From JBGPYM01 sp041493205 (lineage in GTDB: Bacteria; Bacteroidota; Ignavibacteria; UBA10030; UBA6906), in contig JBGPYM010000005.1 of assembly GCA_041493205.1 (NCBI GenBank), forward strand, positions 1-35,366: a DNA stretch of 35,366 nt, in the 5' to 3' direction. The notes beneath the pieces were generated by a model. The model saw nothing but the letters and a program-made list of their open reading frames with translations. It was not told the origin of the DNA and searched no databases. Every line of letters starts with the position of its first letter. Positions within the stretch are counted from its first letter, which is position 1. Shown here in pieces: positions 1-8,668 of this stretch. The position numbers were made by a program, and so were the translations under genes.

Positions 1-1015
<1,015 letters not shown>

Positions 1016-1055
1016 ATCAATGCACCGATGTGTTCACGTGTCCGCGTATTCTGGA

Positions 1056-3095
1056 TCAGACGTCCAGATTCCGCACGTACTTGGCATTTTTTTCGATGAA
1101 TTCCCGGCGCGGCTCGACTTCATCGCCCATCAGAATGGAGAACGTCCTGTCTGCGTCCGCGGCGTTCTCGATGCCCACCCGGAGGATCGTACGGGTGTCG
1201 GGATTCATGGTGGTCGACCAGAGCTGTTCGGGATTCATCTCGCCCAGTCCCTTGAAGCGGGAGATGACAATGTTGTTCCCGACCACGACCGCACCCTCCT
1301 CCAGCGGCATTTCATCCTTTGCCTCGCCGTCCCCCTTTTTTTTGTCGGCCCCAAGGCGTTTGACAAGCTCATCCCGCTCCACCTCGTCATAGGCATAGAG
1401 TTCCTGTTTCCCCTTCTTGACTTTGAACAGGGGCGGCTGGGCGATGTACACATGACCGAGTTCGATCAGCTCCTTCATGTGGCGGTAGACCAGGGTCAGC
1501 AGCAGTGTCCGGATGTGCGACCCGTCTACGTCCGCGTCGCACATGAGGATCACCTTGCCGTAGCGGAGTTTTTCCACCGAAAACTCCTCTCCCACGCCGG
1601 TCCCAATGGCCGTGAAGATGTTCCTGATTTCTTCGTTCTCCAGGATCTTGTGCAGCCGGGCTTTTTCGACATTCAGGATCTTCCCCTTGAGCGGAAGAAT
1701 TGCCTGGAAACGGCGGTCACGTCCCTGCTTCGCGCTCCCGCCTGCGGAGTCACCTTCCACCAGGTAGAGCTCGCAGTGTTCTGGATCATTGATGGAGCAG
1801 TCCGCAAGCTTCCCCGGCAATCCACCGCCGGAGAGCGCGTTCTTGCGCCGTGTGAGGTCGCGTGCCTTGCGCGCCGCCTCGCGGGCTTCGGCCGCGCGCA
1901 TAGACTTGTCCAGGATTCTCCGCGCATCGCCGGGATTCTCCTCGAGCCACGTTTGCAGCGCGGTGCCGATCGCGCTTTCGACGATACTCTTGACTTCGCT
2001 GTTCCCCAGTTTCGTCTTGGTCTGTCCTTCAAACTGCGGCTCGGGGACCTTGATGCTCAGGACGCCGGTGAAGCCCTCGCGGAAATCGTCTCCCGTGAGC
2101 GAGATGCCTCCCTCCTTCAGGATGCCGTTCTTGTACGCATGGGTGTTGAGCGAGCGGGTGAGGGCGGTGCGGAAACCTACGAGGTGGGTTCCTCCCTCGT
2201 GCGTGTTGATGTTATTGACATACGTAAAAATATTCTCGCTGTACTGGTCGTTGTACTGGAAGGACGCCTCCACTTCCACCGTGCGCCCATTCTCATCCTT
2301 ATCCGCGCCCTGGGCGTAGAAAGGCTTTTTCATGATCGACGGCCGTGTCGCATCGATGTACTTGACAAACTCAACCAGCCCGCCCTTGAAATGAAAGATT
2401 TCCTCCTGCTCGCTTTTGGTCCGCATGTCCACGATCCGCAGCTTCACCTGCGAATTGAGGAAGGCGAGTTCCCGGAGGCGTTCGGCAAGGGTTTCAAACT
2501 TGAACGCGCGGTTCTTGAAAATCTGTTCGTCGGGCTGGAAGGTCACACGGGTCCCGGTCCGATCCCGCTCCGCCTTCCCGGTCACCCGGGCAGCCGCCAC
2601 CGGCTCCCCCCTCTTGTACTTCTGCGACCAGACTTTGCCATCCCGCCACACTTCCACTTCGAGCCATTCGCTCAGTGCGTTCACCACCGAGACGCCCACG
2701 CCGTGAAGCCCGCCCGAGACTTTGTAGGAGTGCTTATCGAATTTGCCGCCGGCGTGCAGCATAGTCATGACCACTTCAAGCGCCGAGCGTTTTTCCTCCT
2801 TGTGCATATCGGTGGGGATCCCGCGCCCGTCATCGGTCACCGTCACCGATCCGTCTTTGTTGATAGCCACGTCGATGTTCTTTGCATAGCCGGCGAGTGC
2901 TTCATCGATGGAATTGTCAACCACCTCATACACGAGATGGTGGAGCCCGCGGCTGCTCACGTCCCCGATATACATCGCGGGGCGGCGGCGCACCGCTTCC
3001 AGTCCCTTGAGAACGGTGATATCTTCCGCGGTGTACGCGCGCTCGTCGTTTTGTGCGGCGCCCGGTTTTTTCTTTTCGACGGATGTCTTTCCCAT
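1056..3095 (-). CDS. gyrB: DNA gyrase subunit B
   Basis: ATPase subunit of gyrase, 679 residues from the chosen start. The N-terminal GHKL ATPase shows RRRPAMYIG, EVVDNSIDEALAG, DDGRGIP and GGLHGVGVSVVNALS. The Toprim domain shows YLVEGDSAGGSAKQGRDR, PLKGKILNVEKAR and the metal-binding DADVDGSHIRTLLL. The C-terminus has RFKGLGEMNPEQLW and ends NAKYVRNLDV. An acidic/lysine-rich insert (GADKKKGDGEAKDEM) interrupts the late Toprim region. The start is taken as ATG 3095, giving MGKTSVEKKKPG. An in-frame ATG at 3158 would overlap the upstream dciA gene by about 40 bases and adds residues of no family character. A GAAGG lies just one base before ATG 3095, which is too close for a good ribosome site, so the exact start is uncertain. 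It lies between dciA and gyrA on the same strand. Confidence 0.98.
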   Translation of the reverse strand: MGKTSVEKKKPGAAQNDERAYTAEDITVLKGLEAVRRRPAMYIGDVSSRGLHHLVYEVVDNSIDEALAGYAKNIDVAINKDGSVTVTDDGRGIPTDMHKEEKRSALEVVMTMLHAGGKFDKHSYKVSGGLHGVGVSVVNALSEWLEVEVWRDGKVWSQKYKRGEPVAAARVTGKAERDRTGTRVTFQPDEQIFKNRAFKFETLAERLRELAFLNSQVKLRIVDMRTKSEQEEIFHFKGGLVEFVKYIDATRPSIMKKPFYAQGADKDENGRTVEVEASFQYNDQYSENIFTYVNNINTHEGGTHLVGFRTALTRSLNTHAYKNGILKEGGISLTGDDFREGFTGVLSIKVPEPQFEGQTKTKLGNSEVKSIVESAIGTALQTWLEENPGDARRILDKSMRAAEAREAARKARDLTRRKNALSGGGLPGKLADCSINDPEHCELYLVEGDSAGGSAKQGRDRRFQAILPLKGKILNVEKARLHKILENEEIRNIFTAIGTGVGEEFSVEKLRYGKVILMCDADVDGSHIRTLLLTLVYRHMKELIELGHVYIAQPPLFKVKKGKQELYAYDEVERDELVKRLGADKKKGDGEAKDEMPLEEGAVVVGNNIVISRFKGLGEMNPEQLWSTTMNPDTRTILRVGIENAADADRTFSILMGDEVEPRREFIEKNAKYVRNLDV

Positions 3096-3117
3096 ACCTT
3101 CGTGTGTTGTGTCGGTG

Positions 3118-3450
3118 CTACCGGAAGCGGATTTCCCTGACGAGCTGGGTGCCCGCACGGCTGTTCAGTTTCTTGAGTATTTCCACGCGTCGCATGGTCA
3201 ACTCGGCCCTCCAGGACGCACTGCTCACGCCCACATAGAGGATGCCGCGTTCCATGCGCTGCGCCACGGCAACGCGCGCGATCTGTTCACCCACCACTTC
3301 CGCCCACGAGGTGATCACATCGTACTCCGCAAGGGTCGGCCTGAGGCCGAGATCCTTCACGAAGGCGTCCACCGCCGCGCTGATTCCCACCGGCGCTCCC
3401 CGTTTCCGGGGGGTGTTGTCACGCCGCCGGCCTGCACGTGCCGTTTTCAA
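3118..3450 (-). CDS. dciA: DciA-like DUF721 protein, probable replicative helicase loader/partner
   Basis: A small basic protein of about 110 residues of the DUF721/DciA family. The family signature is visible as the conserved tryptophan region ITSWAEVVGEQIARVAVAQRMERGILYV followed by SWRAELTMRRVEILKKLN. DciA family members help load or recruit the DnaB helicase in bacteria that lack DnaC or DnaI; that role is family knowledge, not seen here. The N-terminus is rich in Arg and Lys (KTARAGRRRDNTPRKRG). There is no ATG: two consecutive TTG codons (3453-3451 and 3450-3448) follow a perfect AGGAGG. The second TTG is 7 bases from it and is preferred; the first is only 4 bases away. The gene starts inside the 3' end of recF, overlapping it by about 32 bases, which suggests coupled translation. 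It is followed by gyrB after 22 bases. Confidence 0.85.
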   Translation of the reverse strand: MKTARAGRRRDNTPRKRGAPVGISAAVDAFVKDLGLRPTLAEYDVITSWAEVVGEQIARVAVAQRMERGILYVGVSSASWRAELTMRRVEILKKLNSRAGTQLVREIRFR

Positions 3451-4552
3451 CAATATACCTCCTGTGCCGGTCCCCCCAGACGATCGAAGAGCCGAACACG
3501 CCGTCGTTGGTCGTGGTGATCATCGTCTGGCCGATCCCCGCGGCAAGCGCAAGGATGCGTGCCGCGCGCCCTGCGTCCAGTTCACTGAAGACATCATCCA
3601 GCAGGAAGAGCGGGACCTCTTCCCGGCGTTCGCGGACATACATAAACTCCGCCACTTTGAGCGCCACAAGCAGCGTCTTATGCTGACCCTGCGACGCGAA
3701 CTGCTGGACGCTGATGCCGTTGATGGTCAGGGCGAGTTCATCGCGATGCGGACCGGCGAGCGTCACGCCCCGCGCCAGTTCCTCCGCGCGCTTCTCTTCC
3801 AGCGCCGTGCGCAGAGTGTCCGAAAGCCCCTCCGCGCCGGCCACGCCGCGCGCGGGAAACCCGCACTGGTATCGGATATCGGGCTCTTCCGCCGCCGGCA
3901 CCAGATCGCGGTACGCACTCCGGAGAGAGGAGCGGAATTCGTCCACAAACAGGAGCCGCCGGTGTGCAATCCTGCCACCGTAGCGCGCAAGGTTCTCCGT
4001 CCACGGTTCAAGGATCCCGCCCACCGTGATGCCCCGCAACCGGGCATCGGTCAGAATCCTGTTACGTTGCCGGAGAATCCGGCGGTACTCGAGCAGATCC
4101 TCCAGGTAGACCCTGCTGACCTGAGAGAGCGTCAGATCCATGAACTTGCGGCGCTCCACCGGTCCGCCGAATGTGATGGCATTGTTCTCCGGCGAGAGGA
4201 TCACGACCGGGAATCTGCCGATGACCGACGAGAGCCGCCCGGGGGCCGTCCCGTCGATCAGAAACGATTTCGCGGGCGGGACACGGGTATAGGCAACATG
4301 GACCGTATGCGACACGCCCGCCGCCGAGACCAGCCCGCCTTCCACCTCGAACGCGTCTTTGCCGATCTGCAGCGCATCCACATCGCCGGCGGCATAAAAA
4401 CTTTTCGTCAGACTCAGATACGACACCGCCTCAAGCACATTCGTCTTTCCCTGACCATTTTCTCCGAGCAATGCATTGATGCCCGGTCCGAAGCCAATGG
4501 CGGTAGCTTCATGGTTGCGGAAGTTGCTGAGCCTGACGCCGGAGAGAATCAT
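3419..4552 (-). CDS. recF: DNA replication/repair protein RecF
   Basis: SMC-like ATPase that acts with RecO and RecR to load RecA at single-strand gaps. It has 377 residues, normal for the family. The N-terminus MILSGVRLSNFRNHE is typical of RecF. Walker A is GENGQGKT at residues 30-37. The ABC signature region appears late as ASQGQHKTLLVALK. Walker B is PLFLLDDVFSELD. The start is taken at ATG 4552; an in-frame GTG at 4567 would add five residues and is less family-like. No strong Shine-Dalgarno is visible. It sits between dnaN (155-base gap) and dciA (overlap) in the classical dnaA-dnaN-recF order. Confidence 0.97.
   Translation of the reverse strand: MILSGVRLSNFRNHEATAIGFGPGINALLGENGQGKTNVLEAVSYLSLTKSFYAAGDVDALQIGKDAFEVEGGLVSAAGVSHTVHVAYTRVPPAKSFLIDGTAPGRLSSVIGRFPVVILSPENNAITFGGPVERRKFMDLTLSQVSRVYLEDLLEYRRILRQRNRILTDARLRGITVGGILEPWTENLARYGGRIAHRRLLFVDEFRSSLRSAYRDLVPAAEEPDIRYQCGFPARGVAGAEGLSDTLRTALEEKRAEELARGVTLAGPHRDELALTINGISVQQFASQGQHKTLLVALKVAEFMYVRERREEVPLFLLDDVFSELDAGRAARILALAAGIGQTMITTTNDGVFGSSIVWGDRHRRYIVENGTCRPAA
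3458..3463 (-). promoter_or_regulatory. Perfect Shine-Dalgarno (AGGAGG) for dciA, inside recF
   Basis: The minus strand reads AGGAGG-TATA-TTG-TTG here. It is one of the strongest ribosome sites in the window and lies within the last codons of recF. Its distance of 7 bases to the second TTG decides the dciA start. It suggests that the rare TTG start is offset by strong ribosome binding. Confidence 0.75.
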
Positions 4553-4582
4553 ACGCAGCACCACCACCCGGCAAGACGCCGA

Positions 4583-4600
4583 TCCCGCCGGGAGGCGGGA
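4583..4600. other. GC-rich 7-bp hairpin in the dnaN-recF gap
   Basis: TCCCGCC (4583-4589) and GGCGGGA (4594-4600) form a perfect 7-bp stem with a 4-base loop. It sits about 30 bases upstream of recF in the 155-base gap after dnaN. No T run follows on either strand, so it is not a good intrinsic terminator. It might be an mRNA processing or stability element, or chance in GC-rich DNA. Confidence 0.35.
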
Positions 4601-4707
4601 CCGTGTATCGTTGTTCGTCCGTCCATTCCCCGGACTCTTCCCTGCACCCGCCCCCCCGGGGCAACCGCACGCAGCGTTGTTCGCATGGTGGATCCGCGAA
4701 CGGAGCG

Positions 4708-5823
4708 CTAGGTATTCAGGCGCACGGGCATGACGAGCATGATGATATCATCCTTCTCATCGCCGCCCACCGGGGAGACGATTCCCGCCCGCGTGGGGGA
4801 AGAAAACCGGAAGTGGACCTGTTCGCTCTCCAGGTGTGTGAGAATGTCGATCAGGTATCCCGAATTGAACCCGATCTCGAGATCCTCTCCCGTGTATGTA
4901 CACGGAAGTGTTTCGCGTGCCTCGCCGCCGAAGTCCAGATCCTGTGCGCTGACTTTCAAACTCGAGGCGGAGACGTCGAACCGGATCTGCCGGGTGGTTG
5001 CGCTGGCATAGAGCGCCACGCGACGGATCGAAGAGATGATATCATCCCGCTTGACCGTCATCCTTTTGTCGTTTTCCGACGGAATGACCGCCTCGTAATT
5101 CGGGTAGGTTTCATCGATCAGGCGTGACACCAGGAACGATTGGCCGAAAGAGAACTTGATATGGGTATCGCTGACGCTGATGACGATTGTTCCCTCGTCG
5201 ATCGATTTGCCCAGGACGAGTAATGCCTTGGCTGGAATTACCACATCCTTCTTCAGGGACACAGGCTTGGATTGGGTGTGCACCAGACGGACCAGCCTGT
5301 GACCGTCGGTCGCCACTGCACGCATTTCCGTTCCTTTTGTCTGCAGCAACACACCCATCATGGCCGGCCGGAGTTCGTCTGTGCTGACCGCAAACGCAGT
5401 CCGGTGAATGATGTTCCGGAGTTCGTTGCTGTCAATCGACAGTTCCGCCGTTCCCTTAAACGTGGGGATCGGCGGAAAGTCTTTTCCTCCCTCGCCGGTA
5501 AGTCCGTATTCTCCGTTGTCGGTCGTGATGCGGATCTTACTGCTAGCAACATCTACTACGAACGAAGCACTCGTATCCGGAAGAGATCTCATGGTGTCCA
5601 TAAGTCTCTTCGCCGGCATAGCAATTTTGCCGTCTTCTCCTCCGCGGACAGGAAGGGAAACAGTCAGAGAGGTTGCCACATCTGTCGCCGTCAGCGTCAG
5701 CACATCACCAGTCAGTTCGCACAGTATATTCTCGAGTATCGGCATGGTGGATTTCGCCGGTACGACGCCCCCGAGTTTATTCAGCGTTCTCTGAAGTTCG
5801 ATGCTGTTGGCGGTAAATTTCAT
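4708..5823 (-). CDS. dnaN: DNA polymerase III sliding clamp (beta)
   Basis: Ring-shaped processivity clamp for DNA polymerase III and hub for many clamp-binding proteins. It has 371 residues, the usual length. The N-terminus MKFTANSIELQRTLNKLGGVVPAKSTMPILENIL is canonical, as are RLVDET-like RLIDETYPNYEAVIP and the C-terminal end IIMLVMPVRLNT that forms part of the partner-binding pocket. Three clamp domains of roughly equal size fit the length. The start ATG (5823) is preceded on the minus strand by GAGGAG with 6 bases spacing, so it is secure. The gene is separated from dnaA by a 385-base AT-rich gap, so it may have its own promoter there in addition to read-through from dnaA. Confidence 0.98.
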   Translation of the reverse strand: MKFTANSIELQRTLNKLGGVVPAKSTMPILENILCELTGDVLTLTATDVATSLTVSLPVRGGEDGKIAMPAKRLMDTMRSLPDTSASFVVDVASSKIRITTDNGEYGLTGEGGKDFPPIPTFKGTAELSIDSNELRNIIHRTAFAVSTDELRPAMMGVLLQTKGTEMRAVATDGHRLVRLVHTQSKPVSLKKDVVIPAKALLVLGKSIDEGTIVISVSDTHIKFSFGQSFLVSRLIDETYPNYEAVIPSENDKRMTVKRDDIISSIRRVALYASATTRQIRFDVSASSLKVSAQDLDFGGEARETLPCTYTGEDLEIGFNSGYLIDILTHLESEQVHFRFSSPTRAGIVSPVGGDEKDDIIMLVMPVRLNT

Positions 5824-5877
5824 CGCATTCTCCTCAGGTGGGTCACGTAGGAATATCCGAAAGTGCTTAACCCAGTA

Positions 5878-5906
5878 AAATTACGCAAAAATCAGCATAA
5901 AGACAA
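5878..5906 (-). promoter_or_regulatory. Possible dnaN promoter
   Basis: The minus strand reads TTGTCT (5906-5901), a 17-base spacer, then TAATTT (5883-5878), followed by about 54 bases to the dnaN start. The -10 box is a weak match (3 of 6). It lies in AT-rich DNA where such matches arise easily, so this is only a candidate. Confidence 0.3.
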
Positions 5907-6100
5907 TATGAGGGTCTTCGTCTATTACTCTCTTAGTACTCTCTTTATGAATAAAAAGAGTAAGAGTTATAAGGGGTGTTGATATGTTCATAACATATAT
6001 GCAGGAAGGAGTAACATGGAACGCACGCGCAGGAAATGCGGGTGTACGTGAGTTGTTACTTGAGGGGACAGAGAGTGAGTAATGAGGCAAGACGCTCACA

Positions 6101-6109
6101 TTATACACA
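6101..6109 (+). promoter_or_regulatory. DnaA box (TTATACACA)
   Basis: Exact match to the TTATNCACA consensus in the dnaA-dnaN spacer, about 100 bases downstream of the dnaA stop on the transcribed strand. It is the only full match in this spacer. Confidence 0.6.
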
Positions 6110-6208
6110 CGCGGATGCACCGTGATGACCGGTCCCTGTGTTGTGCACCGCCACCACACAGGAATTCACAGACTAAGCACACGGTTACCGACAGGTTGTT
6201 CACGCGGA

Positions 6209-7690
6209 TCAGACGTGTCCGAGCATCTGCAGGCGCCGCTTGATCTGGACAACGTTCGCCTGGTATTTCTGATCGATGCGCATCTGATCTTCCACGGATT
6301 GGTAGGCGTGGATCACCGTGCTGTGGTCACGCCCCCCGAAATGAAGTCCGATCGTTTTCAGAGAGCAGTTGGTCAGCTCTTTTGCCAGGTACATTGCGAC
6401 CTGCCGTGCGTTGACGACCTCCTGTTTTCTCGTCTTGGCCCGGATGAGATCGTCGGGAATGCTGAAGTACTCGCAGACGGTCCGCTGAATTGTTTCAATG
6501 GTCAGGGGTGATTTCACGTCGCCGACAACCACCTTCAGGACTTCCCGGGCAAGATCGACGGTGATGTCGCGCCCCTCCAGAGAAGCCTTGGCCATAAGGC
6601 TGATCAGGCATCCTTCCAGTTCACGGATATTGGACGTAACATTTGCCGCGATGCACTCAACCACGTCCTGAGGGAGATCGATCCCCTCGTTTTCACTTTT
6701 CTTCCGCAGGATGGCGATACGCGTTTCCAGGTCGGGGGGCTGGATATCGGAGGTCAATCCCCACTGGAAGCGTGAGAGGAGCCGGTCGTCAAGACCCTTG
6801 AGCTCCTTCGGTGGACGATCGGACGAAAGGACAATCTGTTTGCCAAGTTGGTGCAATTCGTTGAAGGTATGGAAGAAGTGATCCTGGGTCCGCTCTTTGC
6901 CCGCAAAGAACTGTATGTCATCCACGATCAGGATATCCATACTCCTGTAAAAGGCGGCGAATTCGCTCGTGGTGTCGCGTTGAATTGCCTCGACGAACTC
7001 CACGGTGAACTTCTCACTGGAGACGTAGATAACCCGCTTTGCCTTGCCGTGGGAGATGGAGTAATTGCCGATTGCCTGCATCAGATGTGTCTTTCCGAGA
7101 CCGGTCCCGCCGTAAATGACGAGCGGGTTAAAGGACGTCCCGCCGGGATTGTTGGCGACGGCAGACCCCGCGGCACGGGCGAGCTGGTTGCTGTCCCCCT
7201 TGATAAAGTTCTCAAACGTGTAGCGGGCATTCAGAAATGTCTGGAAGGTACCTGACGCAACCTCGCCTCCAGGGCCTGCACGACCGGCCGCCGCATTGAC
7301 GGTGAACGAAGACGGCTGTGGTGGAAACGACCGGCGTTCCGGGAGCGGGAGTGCCTGGGGTGCAGCCTGGTATTCCATTTCAACGGGTGACTCATCCGTC
7401 CGTACGGCATACTCGAGGTGCGCATCTTTGCCCAGGACCTTCTCGATGGTCGCGCTGATCACCGAATAGTAATGTTCTTCCAGCCAGTCGTAGAAGAACT
7501 GGCTCGGGACCTGGACGGTGAGCTTCCCTCCGCGGAGCGAGACCGGCACCATCGGTTCAAACCAGGTCTTGAAACTCTGCGTGTTCACACTGTCCCTGAT
7601 CAACTCAAGGCATGCATTCCACACATCGCGGGCCTGTTCTTCTTCGGAAGGGTTCAGCAACATCGGGGATCCGGCATCCATCGAAGGCAT
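6209..7690 (-). CDS. dnaA: Chromosomal replication initiator DnaA
   Basis: AAA+ initiator that binds DnaA boxes and opens oriC. It has 493 residues. Domain I (about 20-100) shows WNACLELIRDSVNTQSFKTWFEPMVPVSL. A variable proline-rich linker follows (about 105-150). The AAA+ core has Walker A GGTGLGKT at 194-201, Walker B ILIVDDIQFFAGKERTQ, and sensor region SSDRPPKELKGLDDRLLSRF. Domain IV ends with the DnaA-box-binding signature GGRDHSTVIHAYQSVE. The start is given at ATG 7690; ATG 7681 (fourth codon) has a TAGGA 8 bases upstream and may be the true start. Two perfect DnaA boxes lie 15 and 36 bases upstream, which fits autoregulation. It is transcribed divergently from rpmH. Confidence 0.98.
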   Translation of the reverse strand: MPSMDAGSPMLLNPSEEEQARDVWNACLELIRDSVNTQSFKTWFEPMVPVSLRGGKLTVQVPSQFFYDWLEEHYYSVISATIEKVLGKDAHLEYAVRTDESPVEMEYQAAPQALPLPERRSFPPQPSSFTVNAAAGRAGPGGEVASGTFQTFLNARYTFENFIKGDSNQLARAAGSAVANNPGGTSFNPLVIYGGTGLGKTHLMQAIGNYSISHGKAKRVIYVSSEKFTVEFVEAIQRDTTSEFAAFYRSMDILIVDDIQFFAGKERTQDHFFHTFNELHQLGKQIVLSSDRPPKELKGLDDRLLSRFQWGLTSDIQPPDLETRIAILRKKSENEGIDLPQDVVECIAANVTSNIRELEGCLISLMAKASLEGRDITVDLAREVLKVVVGDVKSPLTIETIQRTVCEYFSIPDDLIRAKTRKQEVVNARQVAMYLAKELTNCSLKTIGLHFGGRDHSTVIHAYQSVEDQMRIDQKYQANVVQIKRRLQMLGHV

Positions 7691-7704
7691 CCTAACTTAA
7701 GAGG

Positions 7705-7734
7705 TTATCCACACACCGCACACGGTTATCCACA
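7705..7734 (+). promoter_or_regulatory. Two perfect DnaA boxes upstream of dnaA
   Basis: TTATCCACA occurs twice with start-to-start spacing of 21 bp, about two helical turns, so both boxes face the same side of the DNA. They are 15 and 36 bases from the dnaA start codon and so probably overlap the dnaA promoter or leader. This suggests both origin binding and dnaA autoregulation. Confidence 0.85.
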
Positions 7735-7922
7735 AAGTTGTGCACGCATCATCGCGCGTACATTTCAGCGGTTGGTATCAATATGTTATCAACAATCCTG
7801 TGGAGAGAGGAAACAGGCAAAAACTGCAGATTGAGGCGCATTGTCTGGTGTTGTCAACACGTGAGGTCGGATCGTGAACGGGGGGCGGTTGACATCCAAG
7901 TGTCTCACGGTGCTGCAGTGGA

Positions 7923-7942
7923 TTATCAACAGATTGTCAACA
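7923..7942 (+). promoter_or_regulatory. Adjacent pair of variant DnaA-box-like 9-mers
   Basis: TTATCAACA and TTGTCAACA lie 11 bp apart in the same orientation, next to an AT-rich tract at 7958-7980. Paired boxes beside AT-rich DNA are what DnaA filament loading sites look like. The CA-to-AA change relative to the consensus recurs in four copies in this gap, so it may be the local low-affinity form. Confidence 0.5.
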
Positions 7943-8025
7943 CAAGGGAAAACCCCAGAATCAATACGATTATAATACAAAGCTGCGGCGGACGCAAGTG
8001 GATTATTTCTTTGTTGGACCGGGGT

Positions 8026-8055
8026 TTGTTGAATCTGTGGCATAATTTTTATACC
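8026..8055 (+). promoter_or_regulatory. Possible rpmH promoter
   Basis: TTGTTG (8026-8031) is followed after 18 bases by TATACC (8050-8055), with rpmH starting about 80 bases later. The same segment also resembles the Bacteroidota-type TTTG ... TAnnTTTG arrangement (TTTG at 8025-8028 and TACCTTG at 8052-8058). The match is partial in both models. Confidence 0.35.
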
Positions 8056-8137
8056 TTGAATGCCTCCCGGCGACAGAGCCGTGGGCGTGAAGGTCGGATG
8101 CCCGCCACGGACCCACCAACAGACGGAGTTGAGCCCG

Positions 8138-8284
8138 ATGAGCATAACATTTCAACCTCACAAGAGGAAGCGCAAGAACACCCACGGGTTCCGTGCGCGC
8201 ATGGCCACGAAAAACGGCCGGAAAGTTCTTGCGCGGCGGCGCGCGCGCGGCCGGAAGAAGCTGACGGTCAGCGACGAACGTTAG
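8138..8284 (+). CDS. rpmH: 50S ribosomal protein L34
   Basis: Very small, highly basic ribosomal protein of 48 residues. The sequence contains the family hallmarks TFQPHKRKRKNTHGFRARM, NGRKVLARRRARGRKKL and ends LTVSDER. The ATG at 8138 is preceded by GGAG with about 9 bases spacing; longer in-frame upstream extension is not family-like. It heads the rightward operon from oriC. The next gene, rnpA, starts at the base immediately after its stop codon, so translation is probably coupled. Confidence 0.98.
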   Translation: MSITFQPHKRKRKNTHGFRARMATKNGRKVLARRRARGRKKLTVSDER

Positions 8285-8668
8285 GTGAAGAAGGAAGAAA
8301 CGCTGCGGGGGCGTGGATCATTTGCTGCTGTGCTGGAGACGGGCGACAGGATTGATGGAGAGCTCGTCCGATGTTTCTTCCGGTTTGATCGCGGAGCCGG
8401 GACGCGCCTGCGTGCCGGCTTTTCCGTCTCCAGGAGGATGCAGAACGCAGTACGACGCAACCGGGTCCGGCGGCTGATGCGGGCTGCGTTCGACGCAGAG
8501 AGCGCTCCGTTGCGAGCGTCGGTCGGCGGCGGCTCTCTGGCAATTGTGTTTGTGTTCAAGGGCAAGAAAGGAACCGTTGTTGAGCGGCTGGGACTCGGCC
8601 AGGTGCAGAGCGATATGGCAGCGCTCTGTCAGCGGTGTGCCAGAGCGCTGCGACCGGTGACTTCATGA
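8285..8668 (+). CDS. rnpA: Ribonuclease P protein component
   Basis: Protein subunit of RNase P, which trims the 5' ends of tRNA precursors with the catalytic RNA. It has 127 residues. The N-terminal LRGRGSFAAVLETG matches the family's LR...F..V..G pattern, and the RNA-binding signature is AVRRNRVRRLMRAAF. The start is a GTG directly adjoining the rpmH stop (TAG-GTG). The end overlaps the yidD start as ATGA. The rpmH-rnpA-yidD-yidC order is conserved in many bacteria. Confidence 0.95.
   Translation: MKKEETLRGRGSFAAVLETGDRIDGELVRCFFRFDRGAGTRLRAGFSVSRRMQNAVRRNRVRRLMRAAFDAESAPLRASVGGGSLAIVFVFKGKKGTVVERLGLGQVQSDMAALCQRCARALRPVTS

Larger units (their letters stand above)
5824..6208. other. Gene-free dnaA-dnaN spacer; candidate unwinding part of oriC
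   Basis: This 385-base gap has no convincing gene. About 5875-6000 is strikingly AT-rich compared with the surrounding GC-rich DNA. It contains an 11-bp near-tandem repeat, ACTCTCTTAGT (5927-5937) then ACTCTCTTTAT (5938-5948), followed by AAGAGTAAGAGT (5956-5967), which carries the inverse motif. One exact DnaA-box match of the form TTATNCACA (TTATACACA, 6101-6109) and one near match (TGTTCATAA, 5985-5993, minus orientation) are present. In Bacillus subtilis the unwinding element lies in the same dnaA-dnaN spacer; its assignment here is by analogy. The 6010-6208 part is less AT-rich and I see no terminator after dnaA. Confidence 0.55.
7691..8137. other. dnaA-rpmH intergenic region; candidate DnaA-binding part of oriC
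   Basis: This 447-base gap between divergent dnaA and rpmH carries six related 9-mers, all in the same orientation: TTATCCACA at 7705-7713 and 7726-7734, TTATCAACA at 7786-7794 and 7923-7931, and TTGTCAACA at 7851-7859 and 7934-7942. The first two are the perfect high-affinity DnaA box. The other four share the TTRTCAACA core and differ by one or two bases. A short AT-rich tract (7958-7980) follows the last pair. No gene is supported in the gap. The layout, with genes transcribed away on both sides, supports oriC. Which of the two gaps flanking dnaA contains the unwinding site cannot be told from sequence. Confidence 0.75.

Noticed and set aside
4583..4600. dnaN-recF gap hairpin as an intrinsic terminator
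   Set aside because: The stem is good but there is no T run on either strand; listed only as a hairpin.
3242..4711. 489-codon plus-strand frame opposite recF
   Set aside because: Shadow of recF, no motif and no ribosome site.
5881..6159. 92-codon minus-strand frame in the dnaA-dnaN spacer
   Set aside because: Lies in AT-rich origin-like DNA, has no family character and no convincing ribosome site.
7889..7894. Perfect TTGACA that could be a -35 box
   Set aside because: No -10-like hexamer lies 16-18 bases downstream on the same strand.
7738..8355. 205-codon plus-strand frame over the dnaA-rpmH gap
   Set aside because: Runs through DnaA boxes and overlaps rpmH and rnpA in the wrong frame.
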